Below, one piece after another: positions 1 to 9,837 of a stretch of DNA of 64,000 nt. The stretch lies in NCBI RefSeq assembly GCF_947501405.1, contig NZ_CANMVK010000002.1, positions 744,001-808,000 on the forward strand, given 5' to 3'. The position numbers and the translations under genes were made by a program. The stretch is from an uncultured Hoeflea sp. (GTDB lineage Bacteria; Pseudomonadota; Alphaproteobacteria; Rhizobiales; Rhizobiaceae). The first letter of the stretch is position 1, and every line of letters starts with the position of its first letter. The notes beneath the pieces are model-generated. The model saw only the letters and a list, made by a program, of their open reading frames with translations. It was not told the DNA's origin and did no database searches.

Positions 1-426
1 GGTTTCGAAGTGATCCGCGGCTCCGGCGGACGCGACCAAGGCGCGGCATCGCGCAAGGGCGGCGTCAAGGCGCTGGTCGCCATGCGCTCTGCGCTCAAAT
101 CCGGCGTCAATGTCGTGATGATCGCCGACATCTCGAAGGGCGAGGTGCGCCAAGCGGGAGAGGGGATCGTCACCCTTGCCAAGATCTCGGGCCGTCCGAT
201 CGTGCCGGTGGCGCTGACAACCAGCCGCCGCCATGTGCTGGAAAAGACCTGGGACAAAACCACCATCAATTTGCCTTTCGGCCGTCGCTGCCTTCGGCTT
301 GCGCCGCCAATCCGGGTTGCCGCGGATGCCGGGGAACAAGAGATCGCCGAAGCTCGCGCCCGCGTCACCGCTGAGCTGAACCGGGTCACCGAGGAAGCCG
401 CGCGCGCGGTCGAGGCGCGGGCATGA
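1..426 (+). CDS. Lysophospholipid acyltransferase family protein (DUF374-like), 5'-truncated by window edge
   Basis: Open frame from base 1 (GFEVIRGSGGRDQGAASRKGG...); GRPIVPVALTTSRRHVLEKTWD; overlaps waaA start by ATGA. Confidence 0.75.
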   Translation, partial: GFEVIRGSGGRDQGAASRKGGVKALVAMRSALKSGVNVVMIADISKGEVRQAGEGIVTLAKISGRPIVPVALTTSRRHVLEKTWDKTTINLPFGRRCLRLAPPIRVAADAGEQEIAEARARVTAELNRVTEEAARAVEARA

Positions 427-1766
427 GCCGCGGCTGGGCGCGCGCCGCGCTGGTGGGCTATCGCTGGTTCGGGGCGGGCATCTATCCGCTGCTCGGCCCC
501 TATTTGGCCATTCGCGCAGCCAAGGGCAAGGAAGAGCGCAGCCGCCGCAAGGAGCGCTATGGCCGCTCCCAGATCGCCCGGCCCGCGGGGCCGCTGGTCT
601 GGTTTCATGCCGCCAGCGTCGGTGAGACCAATGCGGTGGTGCCGTTGATCAAGGAAGTGCGGCGCCGTGGCATTTCCGTGGTGCTGACCACCGGAACCGT
701 AACATCGGCCGGCGTGGCGCGTGATCGTCTTGGCAGCGACGTGATACATCAATATGTGCCGCTCGACCTCAAGCCGGCGATCTCGCGGTTCCTCGATCAC
801 TGGAAGCCGGATCTGGCAATCATCGCCGAATCCGAAATCTGGCCGATGACCATTCTCGAACTGGGAGCCAGGCGAACCCCGCAGGTGCTGGTCAATGGCC
901 GGCTGTCGGACCGTTCTTTCGCGCGCTGGAGCAAGCGCCCGAGCCTGGCCGACGCCCTGTTTGAAAACCTATCCCACGTGGTGGCGCAGTCGGAACTTGA
1001 TGCGGAGCGATTCCTGCAGCTTGGCGCCCGGCCGGTCTCGGTCTCAGGCAATCTCAAGGTCGACACCACGCCGCCGCCTTTCGATCAGGATGAGCTTGCC
1101 CGGCTGCAGGCGCAGATCGGAAACCGGTCGACCTGGGCAGCGGTTTCGACCTCCGAGGGTGAGGATGAAATCGTCGCAGCGGTGCATCGCGCCATCAAAC
1201 CCAGACACAAGGCGCTGACCATTTTGGTGCCGCGCCATCCCGATCGCGCCGATGCGATCGAAACCATGCTCAAGGCCGAGGGCCTGACGGTTGCGCGAAG
1301 GTCACGCGGCGAGGAAATCGAAGCCGCCACCGACGTCTATCTTGGCGACACCATCGGCGAGATGGGGCTTTATCTCAATCTCACCGAAATCGTCTTTGTC
1401 GGAAAGTCGCTCAAAGGCGGTGGCGGGCAAAACCCGCTGGAACCGGCGATGCTTGGCTGCGCCGTGCTGTCGGGCAGCGAGGTCGGCAATTTCCGTGATG
1501 CCTATTCGCGGCTGATTAAAAATGGTGGCGCACGGTTTGTGCGCGATGGCGAGATGCTGGCCAAGGCCGTGCATTTTCTGCTGTCCAATCCCAAGGCCAG
1601 GCAGATCATGGCGGCCGGTGGCGAAAAGACTTTGAATGATATGCGCGGCGCCCTCAAGGCGACCATCCGCGAGCTCGAACCCTACATCAACCCGCTCACC
1701 GTCAAGGCGCGGCTGTTGCCGCGGGACAATGAGAGCGAGGATAGCCGTGCGAGCGGCCAATGGTAA
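423..1766 (+). CDS. waaA: 3-deoxy-D-manno-octulosonic acid (Kdo) transferase
   Basis: VWFHAASVGETNAVVPLIKE, TTGTVTSAGVA, GGGGQNPLEPAMLGCAV motifs; adjacent to lpxK. Confidence 0.93.
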   Translation: MSRGWARAALVGYRWFGAGIYPLLGPYLAIRAAKGKEERSRRKERYGRSQIARPAGPLVWFHAASVGETNAVVPLIKEVRRRGISVVLTTGTVTSAGVARDRLGSDVIHQYVPLDLKPAISRFLDHWKPDLAIIAESEIWPMTILELGARRTPQVLVNGRLSDRSFARWSKRPSLADALFENLSHVVAQSELDAERFLQLGARPVSVSGNLKVDTTPPPFDQDELARLQAQIGNRSTWAAVSTSEGEDEIVAAVHRAIKPRHKALTILVPRHPDRADAIETMLKAEGLTVARRSRGEEIEAATDVYLGDTIGEMGLYLNLTEIVFVGKSLKGGGGQNPLEPAMLGCAVLSGSEVGNFRDAYSRLIKNGGARFVRDGEMLAKAVHFLLSNPKARQIMAAGGEKTLNDMRGALKATIRELEPYINPLTVKARLLPRDNESEDSRASGQW

Positions 1767-2788
1767 GCGAGGCGCCTCCTTTCTGGTGGCAGCGCCCCGG
1801 CGTTCAGTCGGCGCTGCTGTCGCCCATTGGATGGGTCTATGGCCGGGTGGCCCGGCGGATCATGGACAAGAAGGTCCGCAAGACCATAGATGCCGCCGTC
1901 ATCTGTGTCGGTAATTTCACGGTCGGGGGATCGGGCAAGACGCCCACGGCTCTGACACTGGCCGATGCGGCGATCGCCCGGGGGCTCAAGCCTGGGTTCC
2001 TCTCACGCGGTTATGGCGGCGCGGTGCGCCATGCACGGGCGGTGGATCTGGTCCGGGACACAGCCCGGCTGGTGGGTGATGAGCCGATGCTGCTTGCGCA
2101 AAAGGCCATCACCGTTGTTTCGGCTAACCGGGTTGAGGGCGCCGAACATTTGGTGGCCGAAGGCTGCGATCTGATCATTATGGATGACGGCTTTCAAAGT
2201 GCGTCGCTGGTGTTCGATCAGGCGCTGCTGGTGGTCGACGCCCGCCGCGGGATTGGCAACGGCCGGGTTTTTCCCGCCGGACCGGTGCGCGCACCGGTGA
2301 TCGACCAGGTTCGCCATGCCGATGCGCTGGTGGTGGTGGGCGAAGGCGATGGCGCCGATCCGATGATCCGCATGGCGGCGCGCGCGGCAAAGCCGATCCA
2401 TCTGTCGCGGCTTGAACCGCGCAATGCCGCGCAATTGCTCAATCAGAATTGTCTTGCCTTCGCGGCGATTGGCGACCCGGGTAAGTTTTTCGCGACCCTC
2501 GAACAGGCCAATGTGCGTATCGCCAGCCGGCGCGGGTTTCCCGATCACCATCATTTCGCAAGCGACGAAGTCGATGATCTGCTCGCCGAAGCCGAACTTT
2601 ACGGTCTGCAGCTCGTCACCACCTCCAAGGATCATGTGAGGTTGATGTCGGGCCATGGAAAGGCTCTTGAGCTTGCGCAAAAATGCGCAGTCCTTGACAT
2701 CGACATGGTGTTTGACAGCCCGCATGTGGCCGACGCCATTCTTGACGCGGCAATTGCGAGCTTCAAGCGCCGCAGGGCAGGCGTCTGA
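1760..2788 (+). CDS. lpxK: Tetraacyldisaccharide 4'-kinase
   Basis: NFTVGGSGKTPTALTLAD Walker A, LSRGYGG, DDGFQSASL motifs; overlaps waaA. Confidence 0.95.
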   Translation: MVSEAPPFWWQRPGVQSALLSPIGWVYGRVARRIMDKKVRKTIDAAVICVGNFTVGGSGKTPTALTLADAAIARGLKPGFLSRGYGGAVRHARAVDLVRDTARLVGDEPMLLAQKAITVVSANRVEGAEHLVAEGCDLIIMDDGFQSASLVFDQALLVVDARRGIGNGRVFPAGPVRAPVIDQVRHADALVVVGEGDGADPMIRMAARAAKPIHLSRLEPRNAAQLLNQNCLAFAAIGDPGKFFATLEQANVRIASRRGFPDHHHFASDEVDDLLAEAELYGLQLVTTSKDHVRLMSGHGKALELAQKCAVLDIDMVFDSPHVADAILDAAIASFKRRRAGV

Positions 2789-2794
2789 TCTGTT

Positions 2795-3022
2795 TTATGC
2801 CGGTTTCGGCAGGACGCCTGCGCGCTGGTCGGCGGTCACCGAGGCGACGACGTCGACATAGGGCTCCTGACGGGCCACGCTCCAATATTTGAGCTCTTCG
2901 ATTGGAATGGTCTCCCCGGTCACCGCGCAAACCACGTGACTGCCGGGCATCAGAATCTGGAAATCGCCGTCCAGATAGCGGATTTTTGCAGGGCGCGCGC
3001 CCGGACCTTCAAATCTGTTCAT
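2795..3022 (-). CDS. DUF2093 domain-containing protein
   Basis: MNRFEGPGARPAKIRYLDGDFQILMPGSHVVCAVTGETIPIEELKYWSVARQEPY; GGGAG upstream of internal ATG at 3022. Confidence 0.75.
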   Translation of the reverse strand: MNRFEGPGARPAKIRYLDGDFQILMPGSHVVCAVTGETIPIEELKYWSVARQEPYVDVVASVTADQRAGVLPKPA

Positions 3023-3198
3023 CTGGGGACATGCTCCCGTTGCAACCATTTTGTTCTATGCCGTCTCACGGCCGCGAATGCAAGATCGCTGGCCATGGAC
3101 CGGGCAACAGGATAGGCCGGGATGGCGTTTTCAGCGCGACCGGCTGGAACTCCGTCAATGATGATCTGTTGCTTCGCGGTTGGCTCATCGGCAGGCAT

Positions 3199-5031
3199 TT
3201 AACGCCGGGAAAACAGCTTCTCGATGTCGCTGAGTTTGAGCTCGATATAGGTCGGCCGGCCGTGATTGCACTGACCTGAACCAGGCGTACGCTCCATCTC
3301 GCGCAACAATGCGTTCATTTCTTCGCGCGCCAGCCGGCGCCCCGAGCGCACCGAGCCATGGCAGGCCATCGTCGAAGCCACCGCCTCGAGCCGGTCCTTC
3401 AGCCCGCCGGCGCTGTTCCATTCGGCTATCTCATCGGCCAGATCGCGGACCAACCCGACCACATCGGTTTCCCCCAGCATCGACGGCGTCTCCCGCACTG
3501 CCACTGCGCCTGGTCCGAAGCGTTCGAGCACCAGGCCGAAGCCGGCCAGCTCGTCGGCGCATTCGGCCAGCCGGTCGCAATCCTCTTCCGGCAGGTCGAT
3601 GATTTCCGGCAAAAGCAGCAATTGCGAGGCCACGGGGCCCGCGCGAAGTGCGGTCTTCAAACGCTCGAAAACCAGCCGTTCATGAGCGGCGTGCTGATCG
3701 ACGATCACCAGCCCGTCGCGGGTTTGGGCGAGAATGTAATTCTCATGCACCTGCGCCCGCGCAGCACCCAGGGGATGTTCGTCTTCCGGCGTCTCGGGGG
3801 TATCCCCATGATCGGCTTCCATACGCGCCGAAGGTGTGGCGGCAGCGGCAAATCCCGCCTGCGCTTCTTCCCCGAATCCCGTGCCTGCGCCATCGACTGG
3901 CCGGAACGGCGAACCTGCCGCTTCCCATCTGGCGTTTCCGCCCGTGGCGTAGGTCGGCGAACCCGGCGTGAAGGAGGCGGGCCGCTGCGATCCGCCTTGC
4001 GTGAAAGCCCGGGCAAGATCCGCCCGCGCCGATGGCGAGGCGCGGTCGCCGTCAGACAGCAGCGCCTGCCGGATAGCCCCGATGATCAACCCGCGAACCA
4101 GGCCGGGATCGCGAAATCGCACATCGGCCTTGGCCGGATGGACATTGACGTCGACCAGGGCCGGGTCGAGCGTGATCCAGAGGACAGTAACCGGATAGCG
4201 GCCGCGCGGCAGGCTGTCGGAATAGGCAGCGCGAATGGCCGAGAGAATCTGCTTGTCCTGCACCGGACGGCCGTTGACGAAGGCGTGCTGGGACAGCGAG
4301 TTGGCCTTGTTCCAGGTTGGCAGGCCGATATGGCCCGTCAAGCCGATCATCTCGCGCTCTGCGTCGAGCGCAATGGTATTGCCGGCAAACTCCGCACCCA
4401 GCACCTGCGCGATGCGCGCCAGCCGGTTCTCGCCAGTGGCCGGCAGATCCAAGGTGGAGCGGTCCGGCCCCGACAGCGTGAAGCGGATATGAGGAAAGGC
4501 AATGGCGATGCGCCGCACCACCTCGGTGATGGCGGCGGTTTCCGCCCGATCGCTTTTCAGGAATTTGAGCCGCGCCGGCGTGGCGAAAAACAGATCGCGC
4601 ACCTCCACCGTGGTGCCCTTGTTGGCCGCGGCGGGCTTGAGCGCCGAAGGCGCGCCGCCTGAAAGCGAGATCTCATGGGCATGGGCAGCATCCGCCGGGC
4701 GCGAGCGCAGCGTCAGCCGCGCCACCGAGCCGATCGAGGGCAGCGCCTCGCCGCGAAAACCAAGCGTGCGGATGTCTTCAAGTCCCTGGTCGATCTTCGA
4801 GGTGCAATGCCGGCGAACGGCGAGCTGAAGATCCTCGGCATCCATGCCGCGCCCGTCATCGATCACCCGGATCAGTGCCTTGCCGCCGCCGGCCGTGGCG
4901 ATCTCGATCCGGCTCGCGCCCGCGTCTATGGCGTTCTCGACCAATTCCTTGACCACGCTGGCCGGCCGTTCGATCACCTCGCCGGCGGCAATCTGATTGA
5001 TCAGTGTTTCTGGCAATTGATGGATGCGCAT
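3199..5031 (-). CDS. mutL: DNA mismatch repair protein MutL
   Basis: [49 protein letters not shown]-terminal [11 protein letters not shown] and CHGSVRSGR; start reset to ATG at 5031. Confidence 0.95.
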   Translation of the reverse strand: MRIHQLPETLINQIAAGEVIERPASVVKELVENAIDAGASRIEIATAGGGKALIRVIDDGRGMDAEDLQLAVRRHCTSKIDQGLEDIRTLGFRGEALPSIGSVARLTLRSRPADAAHAHEISLSGGAPSALKPAAANKGTTVEVRDLFFATPARLKFLKSDRAETAAITEVVRRIAIAFPHIRFTLSGPDRSTLDLPATGENRLARIAQVLGAEFAGNTIALDAEREMIGLTGHIGLPTWNKANSLSQHAFVNGRPVQDKQILSAIRAAYSDSLPRGRYPVTVLWITLDPALVDVNVHPAKADVRFRDPGLVRGLIIGAIRQALLSDGDRASPSARADLARAFTQGGSQRPASFTPGSPTYATGGNARWEAAGSPFRPVDGAGTGFGEEAQAGFAAAATPSARMEADHGDTPETPEDEHPLGAARAQVHENYILAQTRDGLVIVDQHAAHERLVFERLKTALRAGPVASQLLLLPEIIDLPEEDCDRLAECADELAGFGLVLERFGPGAVAVRETPSMLGETDVVGLVRDLADEIAEWNSAGGLKDRLEAVASTMACHGSVRSGRRLAREEMNALLREMERTPGSGQCNHGRPTYIELKLSDIEKLFSRR

Positions 5032-5204
5032 TTTCCCATGTTGGCGGATTCGCAGCCGGACGCAATGCGGCCGGGCCCGGCGAGGCCGGTTTTTGCTTGT
5101 TGTCACCGGTTGATTGGAGTGTCGCGGGCAAAGCGGCAAAATTGCTTTGAGACCGCGCATCCGCGTGTGGTCAGCCGGCTCCTGCCACCATCTTGCAATT
5201 GTGG

Positions 5205-5220
5205 TTAAGCACGCCTTAAC
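5205..5220. promoter_or_regulatory. Perfect CtrA-type full site TTAA-N7-TTAAC
   Basis: TTAAGCACGCCTTAAC in the mutL / PAS-REC divergent intergenic region. Confidence 0.55.
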
Positions 5221-5326
5221 CCTCAGGTGGCATGCTTGTGGTCCCGGAAGGGCCTGGCGGCTTGAGTCCCAATTCCAAGGCGAAACCGGCGGCTTCCGGG
5301 GTTAAAGTGTTATCGGATCGAGAGTT

Positions 5327-7207
5327 ATGGACCTGAGTGAAACCGAGCCGCGCCTTTCGGGCAAGGACTGCAAGCTGATTGAAGCCCTGGCTTCCGCGCT
5401 CGATATTGCCATCACCGTCTATGACCGCCACGACACGCTGATTGCCGGCAGTCCGGAGTTCCTCCGCTTTTTCGATATCGATCCGGAACAGCTGCAGCCC
5501 GGTGCGCGGTTGCGCGACCTGCTGGCCGCTGCCTATGATTCCGGGGCACAGGTGCTCGGCTCCATGGACGGCCGCACCCGCAACATCAGCCGCGACGACT
5601 GGATTGCCGAGCGCATCGCCATTCACTGGCGCGAGCGCTACGAAAGCGTGGAAAAACTGCCCGATGACCGCTGGGTGCGGCTTTGCAAGCGTCGGATGCC
5701 CGACGGGTTGCTTGTTTCCACCATCTCCGACGTGTCCGAGCAAAAGCGCCGCGACCACGAATTGTCAGAGACCAGGCATCAGGCGGAACTCGCCCAGCAT
5801 ATTCTCGACAACCTCGCCAACCCGGTGATGGTCAAGGATTCCGCACTTCGCTACATCATCGTCAACGAGGCCTTCTGCCGGATTCCGGGACTTCACACCA
5901 AACAGGTTCTGGGCCGCACCGCGCGCGAACTGGTGGAGCCGGAGGTGGCCAATCATTTCGAAGCAGTCGAACGCGAGGTGCTCGAAACCGGCATTCCCTA
6001 TCAGACGACCGAGGACATTCACCGCGCCGACGGAACGATCATGCACGCAGTCACCCATGCGCGGCGTTCGGGCACGCCCGGCAATTACTTCGTCACGGTG
6101 TCTTTCGATGATGTTACCCATCTGGTGAAAAACCGTGCCTTCGAAGCCCGCGACACGTGGCGCTACGATCTTGAATGCACTGCGGCCGAACGAGATGAAG
6201 CAGCCGAACTGTATGACAGGGTTCTGGTTCTTGATGCCAATGCCCCCCGCGGCGGCAGGCGCGCCGCCAGCCTCCGCGCTACCGGATCAGACGCCGTTGC
6301 CATCAGTGACGCCGTGGAGGCTGTTGCTTTCCTTGATGCGGCGCGCAAAAGCGGCGCGCAGATTGACCATATCGAACTGTGCGAGTTGATGGCCGAATTG
6401 CTCGCCGAGATCCCCGATGCCGGCGATTACCCGGAACTGATTGCAGCCATGGACCGGGCTTCCAAGCAACCCAAGACAAAAACGAAATCGAAACCAGCAG
6501 CCGCGTCGGAGGTTTCCGGTCCCGGGCCAAGCGGCGCTGCACTCTCCGTCACCCCAACCGAGCCGCCATCGCTCGCCACACCCAAGGCGTCGCAGGCCGA
6601 TCCCAAAGCCTCCGGAGTGGAGACGGTCGCTGTAACCGTATCTCCAACGCCGGCTCCGGACACCGTTGTGCCTCCGGCCCCAACACCGGATGCAGCGCCG
6701 GACAAGGCGGCTTTGCCTGAGACGATCCCGAAGGTGCCGGATACGCTTGTCGACGCGCCGCCTGCACAGCCTGACGCAAACCGGGACAGCAAACCCGCGC
6801 CCAGTCGCCTGCGGGTGCTGGTCGCCGAGGACAATGATGTCAACCAGATCGTCTTCGAGCAGATCCTTGAGGGCATCGGCGTTGATTTCCGCATTGTCGA
6901 CAATGGCCAGGAGGCAGTCGCCGCCTGGCGCGCGGCACCGCCTGATTTGATCCTGATGGATGTGTCGATGCCGGTGATGAATGGCCTGCAGGCCGCACAG
7001 GCGATCCGCGATGCGGAAGCCCAGAGCGACAGCGGTGATCATCATATCCCGATCATTGCGGTCACCGCCCATGCCATGAGTGGCGACCGGGAGCGCTGTT
7101 TTGCCGCCGGAATGGATGATTACCTCTCAAAGCCGGTCAGCCCCGAAAAGCTTGAAGCCATCATCCGCAAGTGGATCGACTGCTCAAATGCGGTGTTGTC
7201 AGTGTAA
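5327..7207 (+). CDS. PAS-PAS-linker-receiver (REC) protein without a histidine kinase core
   Basis: Two PAS-like regions, about 110-aa Pro/Ala/Thr-rich linker, C-terminal REC (VLVAEDNDVNQ, LILMDVSMPVMNG, AVTAHA, DYLSKPV); no HisKA/HATPase motifs. Confidence 0.85.
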   Translation: MDLSETEPRLSGKDCKLIEALASALDIAITVYDRHDTLIAGSPEFLRFFDIDPEQLQPGARLRDLLAAAYDSGAQVLGSMDGRTRNISRDDWIAERIAIHWRERYESVEKLPDDRWVRLCKRRMPDGLLVSTISDVSEQKRRDHELSETRHQAELAQHILDNLANPVMVKDSALRYIIVNEAFCRIPGLHTKQVLGRTARELVEPEVANHFEAVEREVLETGIPYQTTEDIHRADGTIMHAVTHARRSGTPGNYFVTVSFDDVTHLVKNRAFEARDTWRYDLECTAAERDEAAELYDRVLVLDANAPRGGRRAASLRATGSDAVAISDAVEAVAFLDAARKSGAQIDHIELCELMAELLAEIPDAGDYPELIAAMDRASKQPKTKTKSKPAAASEVSGPGPSGAALSVTPTEPPSLATPKASQADPKASGVETVAVTVSPTPAPDTVVPPAPTPDAAPDKAALPETIPKVPDTLVDAPPAQPDANRDSKPAPSRLRVLVAEDNDVNQIVFEQILEGIGVDFRIVDNGQEAVAAWRAAPPDLILMDVSMPVMNGLQAAQAIRDAEAQSDSGDHHIPIIAVTAHAMSGDRERCFAAGMDDYLSKPVSPEKLEAIIRKWIDCSNAVLSV

Positions 7208-7465
7208 TCCGGTCTGCCGGTCTTGCTGAACGGCAGTTGAAACGAGCGCTTGTCGCCTCGCATTTACGCAAATTTCAGCACAGTGCGCCGGCGCGATCCG
7301 CTCCGGATGCCAGTGACATTTCCAGACCTTGCGTCATTTGCCTCATCTCTTTGATCATAAGGGATTTATGCCGATGGATTCTCATGGGTCCCACAATAGG
7401 ACAATCTTAAGAAATCTATCGCAAATTTGGCTCAACAGGTTGCGGCGCGAGACCATTGATTATCC

Positions 7466-8833
7466 ATGACACCCGAGATTGAAATTCAGGACTCATTGTC
7501 CCCGGGCGCCAAAGCGGTGGCCTACACCGATCCTTTGACGGGATTGGGCAATCGCCGTCGGCTGATGGACAAGATCCGCAAGCTTGCCTCCGAGCGCGCC
7601 GACGATCCGGCGCCGTTCACCATCGGCGTTGCCAACATCGACGGCTTCAAACCGATCAACGATCTGTTCGGCCACGCCGCCGGCGACGAAATCCTTTGCC
7701 AGGTGGCGCACCGGCTGAGAGCCTGCCTGCCCGATGGCGGCTTCGTGGCCCGCATTGAAAGTGATGAATTTGCCTTTGTGCTGCCGCTGGTGTTTGAAAA
7801 AAAGGGCGCCGAAAAAATCGGCCGGATGTTCAAGGACGTACTTTCCGCACCCTATGATCTGGGCGACCGCAACGTGCGTCTGTCGGCGTCCTTTGGTTTC
7901 GCGGTCTATCCCTTTGCCGGTGAGCAATTCGCTGAACTGCTCAAAAGCGCCGACACCGCGCTCTACCGCTCCAAACGCCGCGGGCGTGGGCAGATCACCG
8001 TCTATTCGGAAGAAATCGCCGAGGAAATGCGCCGCGGCACGCAGATCGAACAGGCGCTGCGCCGCGCAATCATCGCCGATGAAGTGGCGGTGCATTTCCA
8101 GCCGATCGTCAATTTGGCCGACGCCTCGATCCAGGGCTTCGAGGCGCTGGCGCGATGGACCGATCGCGAACTTGGCTTCGTCTCGCCCGGCGTGTTCATT
8201 CCGCTTGCCGAAGAGCGCGGCTTTATCGACTCGCTGACCGAGACCCTGCTCAAGAAAGCCGCAGAAACGGCCAAGCACTGGCCGTCGGAAATGTTCCTGT
8301 CGTTCAATCTGTCCTCGGCGCAACTGATCGACCCGGCCACCGCCTTCAACGTGCTGGCTATTGTCAACCGCGTTGGGCTCGACCCGCGCCGGTTGGAACT
8401 GGAAATCACCGAAACTGCAATGATGAGCGATCCGGAAATCGCGGCCAAGGTGGTCAATGAGCTTCATTCCATCGGGGTGCGGGTGTCGCTCGATGATTTC
8501 GGAACCGGGCAGTCGAGCCTTGGACGGTTGCGCGATTTCGCCTTCAACAAGGTCAAGATCGACCGCAGCTTTGTCAGCGAAATCACCGCCGACAAATCCG
8601 CCGAACATATAATCCGCGCCATACTGACCATGTGCGAAGGGCTCAATCTCAAGGTCATTGCCGAAGGCATTGAAACCGAGGAGCAGGCCGAGATGCTCAA
8701 GGCGCTTGGTTGCCGGTCCGGGCAGGGGTGGCTCTATGGCAAGGCGGTCGATGCCGCCTCGACCTTCCGCCTGATCGAGGCGCAGCAGCAGGTTCAGACC
8801 AAATCCGCCCAAGTCTATCTGATCAATCGCTGA
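7466..8833 (+). CDS. GGDEF-EAL protein (degenerate GGDEF, apparently intact EAL phosphodiesterase)
   Basis: DPLTGLGNRRRL ... RIESDEF in place of RxGGDEF; EAL motifs FEALARW, LEITETAMM, DDFGTGQSSL, KIDRSFV, IAEGIET. Confidence 0.93.
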   Translation: MTPEIEIQDSLSPGAKAVAYTDPLTGLGNRRRLMDKIRKLASERADDPAPFTIGVANIDGFKPINDLFGHAAGDEILCQVAHRLRACLPDGGFVARIESDEFAFVLPLVFEKKGAEKIGRMFKDVLSAPYDLGDRNVRLSASFGFAVYPFAGEQFAELLKSADTALYRSKRRGRGQITVYSEEIAEEMRRGTQIEQALRRAIIADEVAVHFQPIVNLADASIQGFEALARWTDRELGFVSPGVFIPLAEERGFIDSLTETLLKKAAETAKHWPSEMFLSFNLSSAQLIDPATAFNVLAIVNRVGLDPRRLELEITETAMMSDPEIAAKVVNELHSIGVRVSLDDFGTGQSSLGRLRDFAFNKVKIDRSFVSEITADKSAEHIIRAILTMCEGLNLKVIAEGIETEEQAEMLKALGCRSGQGWLYGKAVDAASTFRLIEAQQQVQTKSAQVYLINR

Positions 8834-9751
8834 TCAACGACTGGTTTCCTGGCCCTCCTTGATCAGCCAGTCCAGAACCTTGTCGGTCTGCGGCGTAAGT
8901 TTGCGCCCCTTGGGCCAGATCACATAAAACGCAGCGCCTGTTTTCAGGCTGTGCGTCGTGACCCGTTGCAAAAGCCCGGTGGAAATCAGCCGGCCGGTCA
9001 AATGGCGCCAGGCCAGCGCCACGCCCTGGCTTTCCATGACTGCCTGGATCACCAGTACATAATCATTGATCGCCAGGCCGCGATTGGCGGTCGCGCCATT
9101 GACGCCGGCGCTGACAAACCATTGCTGCCAGTCGCAGGCGGTGCGGAACGGTTCCTCAAGATGGATCAGTCTGTGTTGTGTAAGATGGGCAGCGGTTTCG
9201 GGTTGTCCGTGCTTTTCCACATAGGCAGCGCTTGCCACCGCATCGATGATCTCCGGCGCAATCAGCGCGCTGTCGTAGTTGGGCCAGTCCTCGGGCCGGC
9301 CGCCGCGCACGCCCAGTTCAATGGCCTCGGTGCGGATGTCGAGATCGCGGTCGGCGGTCTGGATTCTCAAATCGATGTCGGGCAGATCATCGCGCAGCCG
9401 GTGCAGCCTTGGCAGCATCCAGAAAGAGGCAAATGCGGTTGAGGCGGCCAGCGTCACGCTGCTGGGCTTGCCGCGGGCGCGAATATCCTCGGCCGATTTG
9501 CGAATATGGCTCAATCCGAGGGTGACATCGGCGTGAAAGCGTCGCCCGGCTTCTGTCAGTGCCACGGCGCGATGGGCGCGCTGAAACAACGAAGCGCCCA
9601 ACTGGGTCTCCAGAGACCTAATGGCGTAGCTGACCGCGGCTTGCGTCATGCCCAGCTCCCGCGCCGCCCGGGTGAAACTCGCATGACGGCCGGCCGCCTC
9701 GAAGACAATCAGATTGCCCGCAGAGGGCAGCAGATGGCGCAGGTTATCCAT
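8834..9751 (-). CDS. LysR-family transcriptional regulator (GcvA-like)
   Basis: N-terminal wHTH ...LIVFEAAGRHASFTRAARELGMTQAAVSYAIRSLETQLGASLFQR; divergent from MttB-like gene. Confidence 0.92.
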   Translation of the reverse strand: MDNLRHLLPSAGNLIVFEAAGRHASFTRAARELGMTQAAVSYAIRSLETQLGASLFQRAHRAVALTEAGRRFHADVTLGLSHIRKSAEDIRARGKPSSVTLAASTAFASFWMLPRLHRLRDDLPDIDLRIQTADRDLDIRTEAIELGVRGGRPEDWPNYDSALIAPEIIDAVASAAYVEKHGQPETAAHLTQHRLIHLEEPFRTACDWQQWFVSAGVNGATANRGLAINDYVLVIQAVMESQGVALAWRHLTGRLISTGLLQRVTTHSLKTGAAFYVIWPKGRKLTPQTDKVLDWLIKEGQETSR

Positions 9752-9837
9752 AAGTTCAGCTTATTCAAAAGCACAGAATTTTCCAGCATTACATCGGCTC
9801 GCGCCTTCACTAGATTGGCATGAGGGAGGAACCGGTC

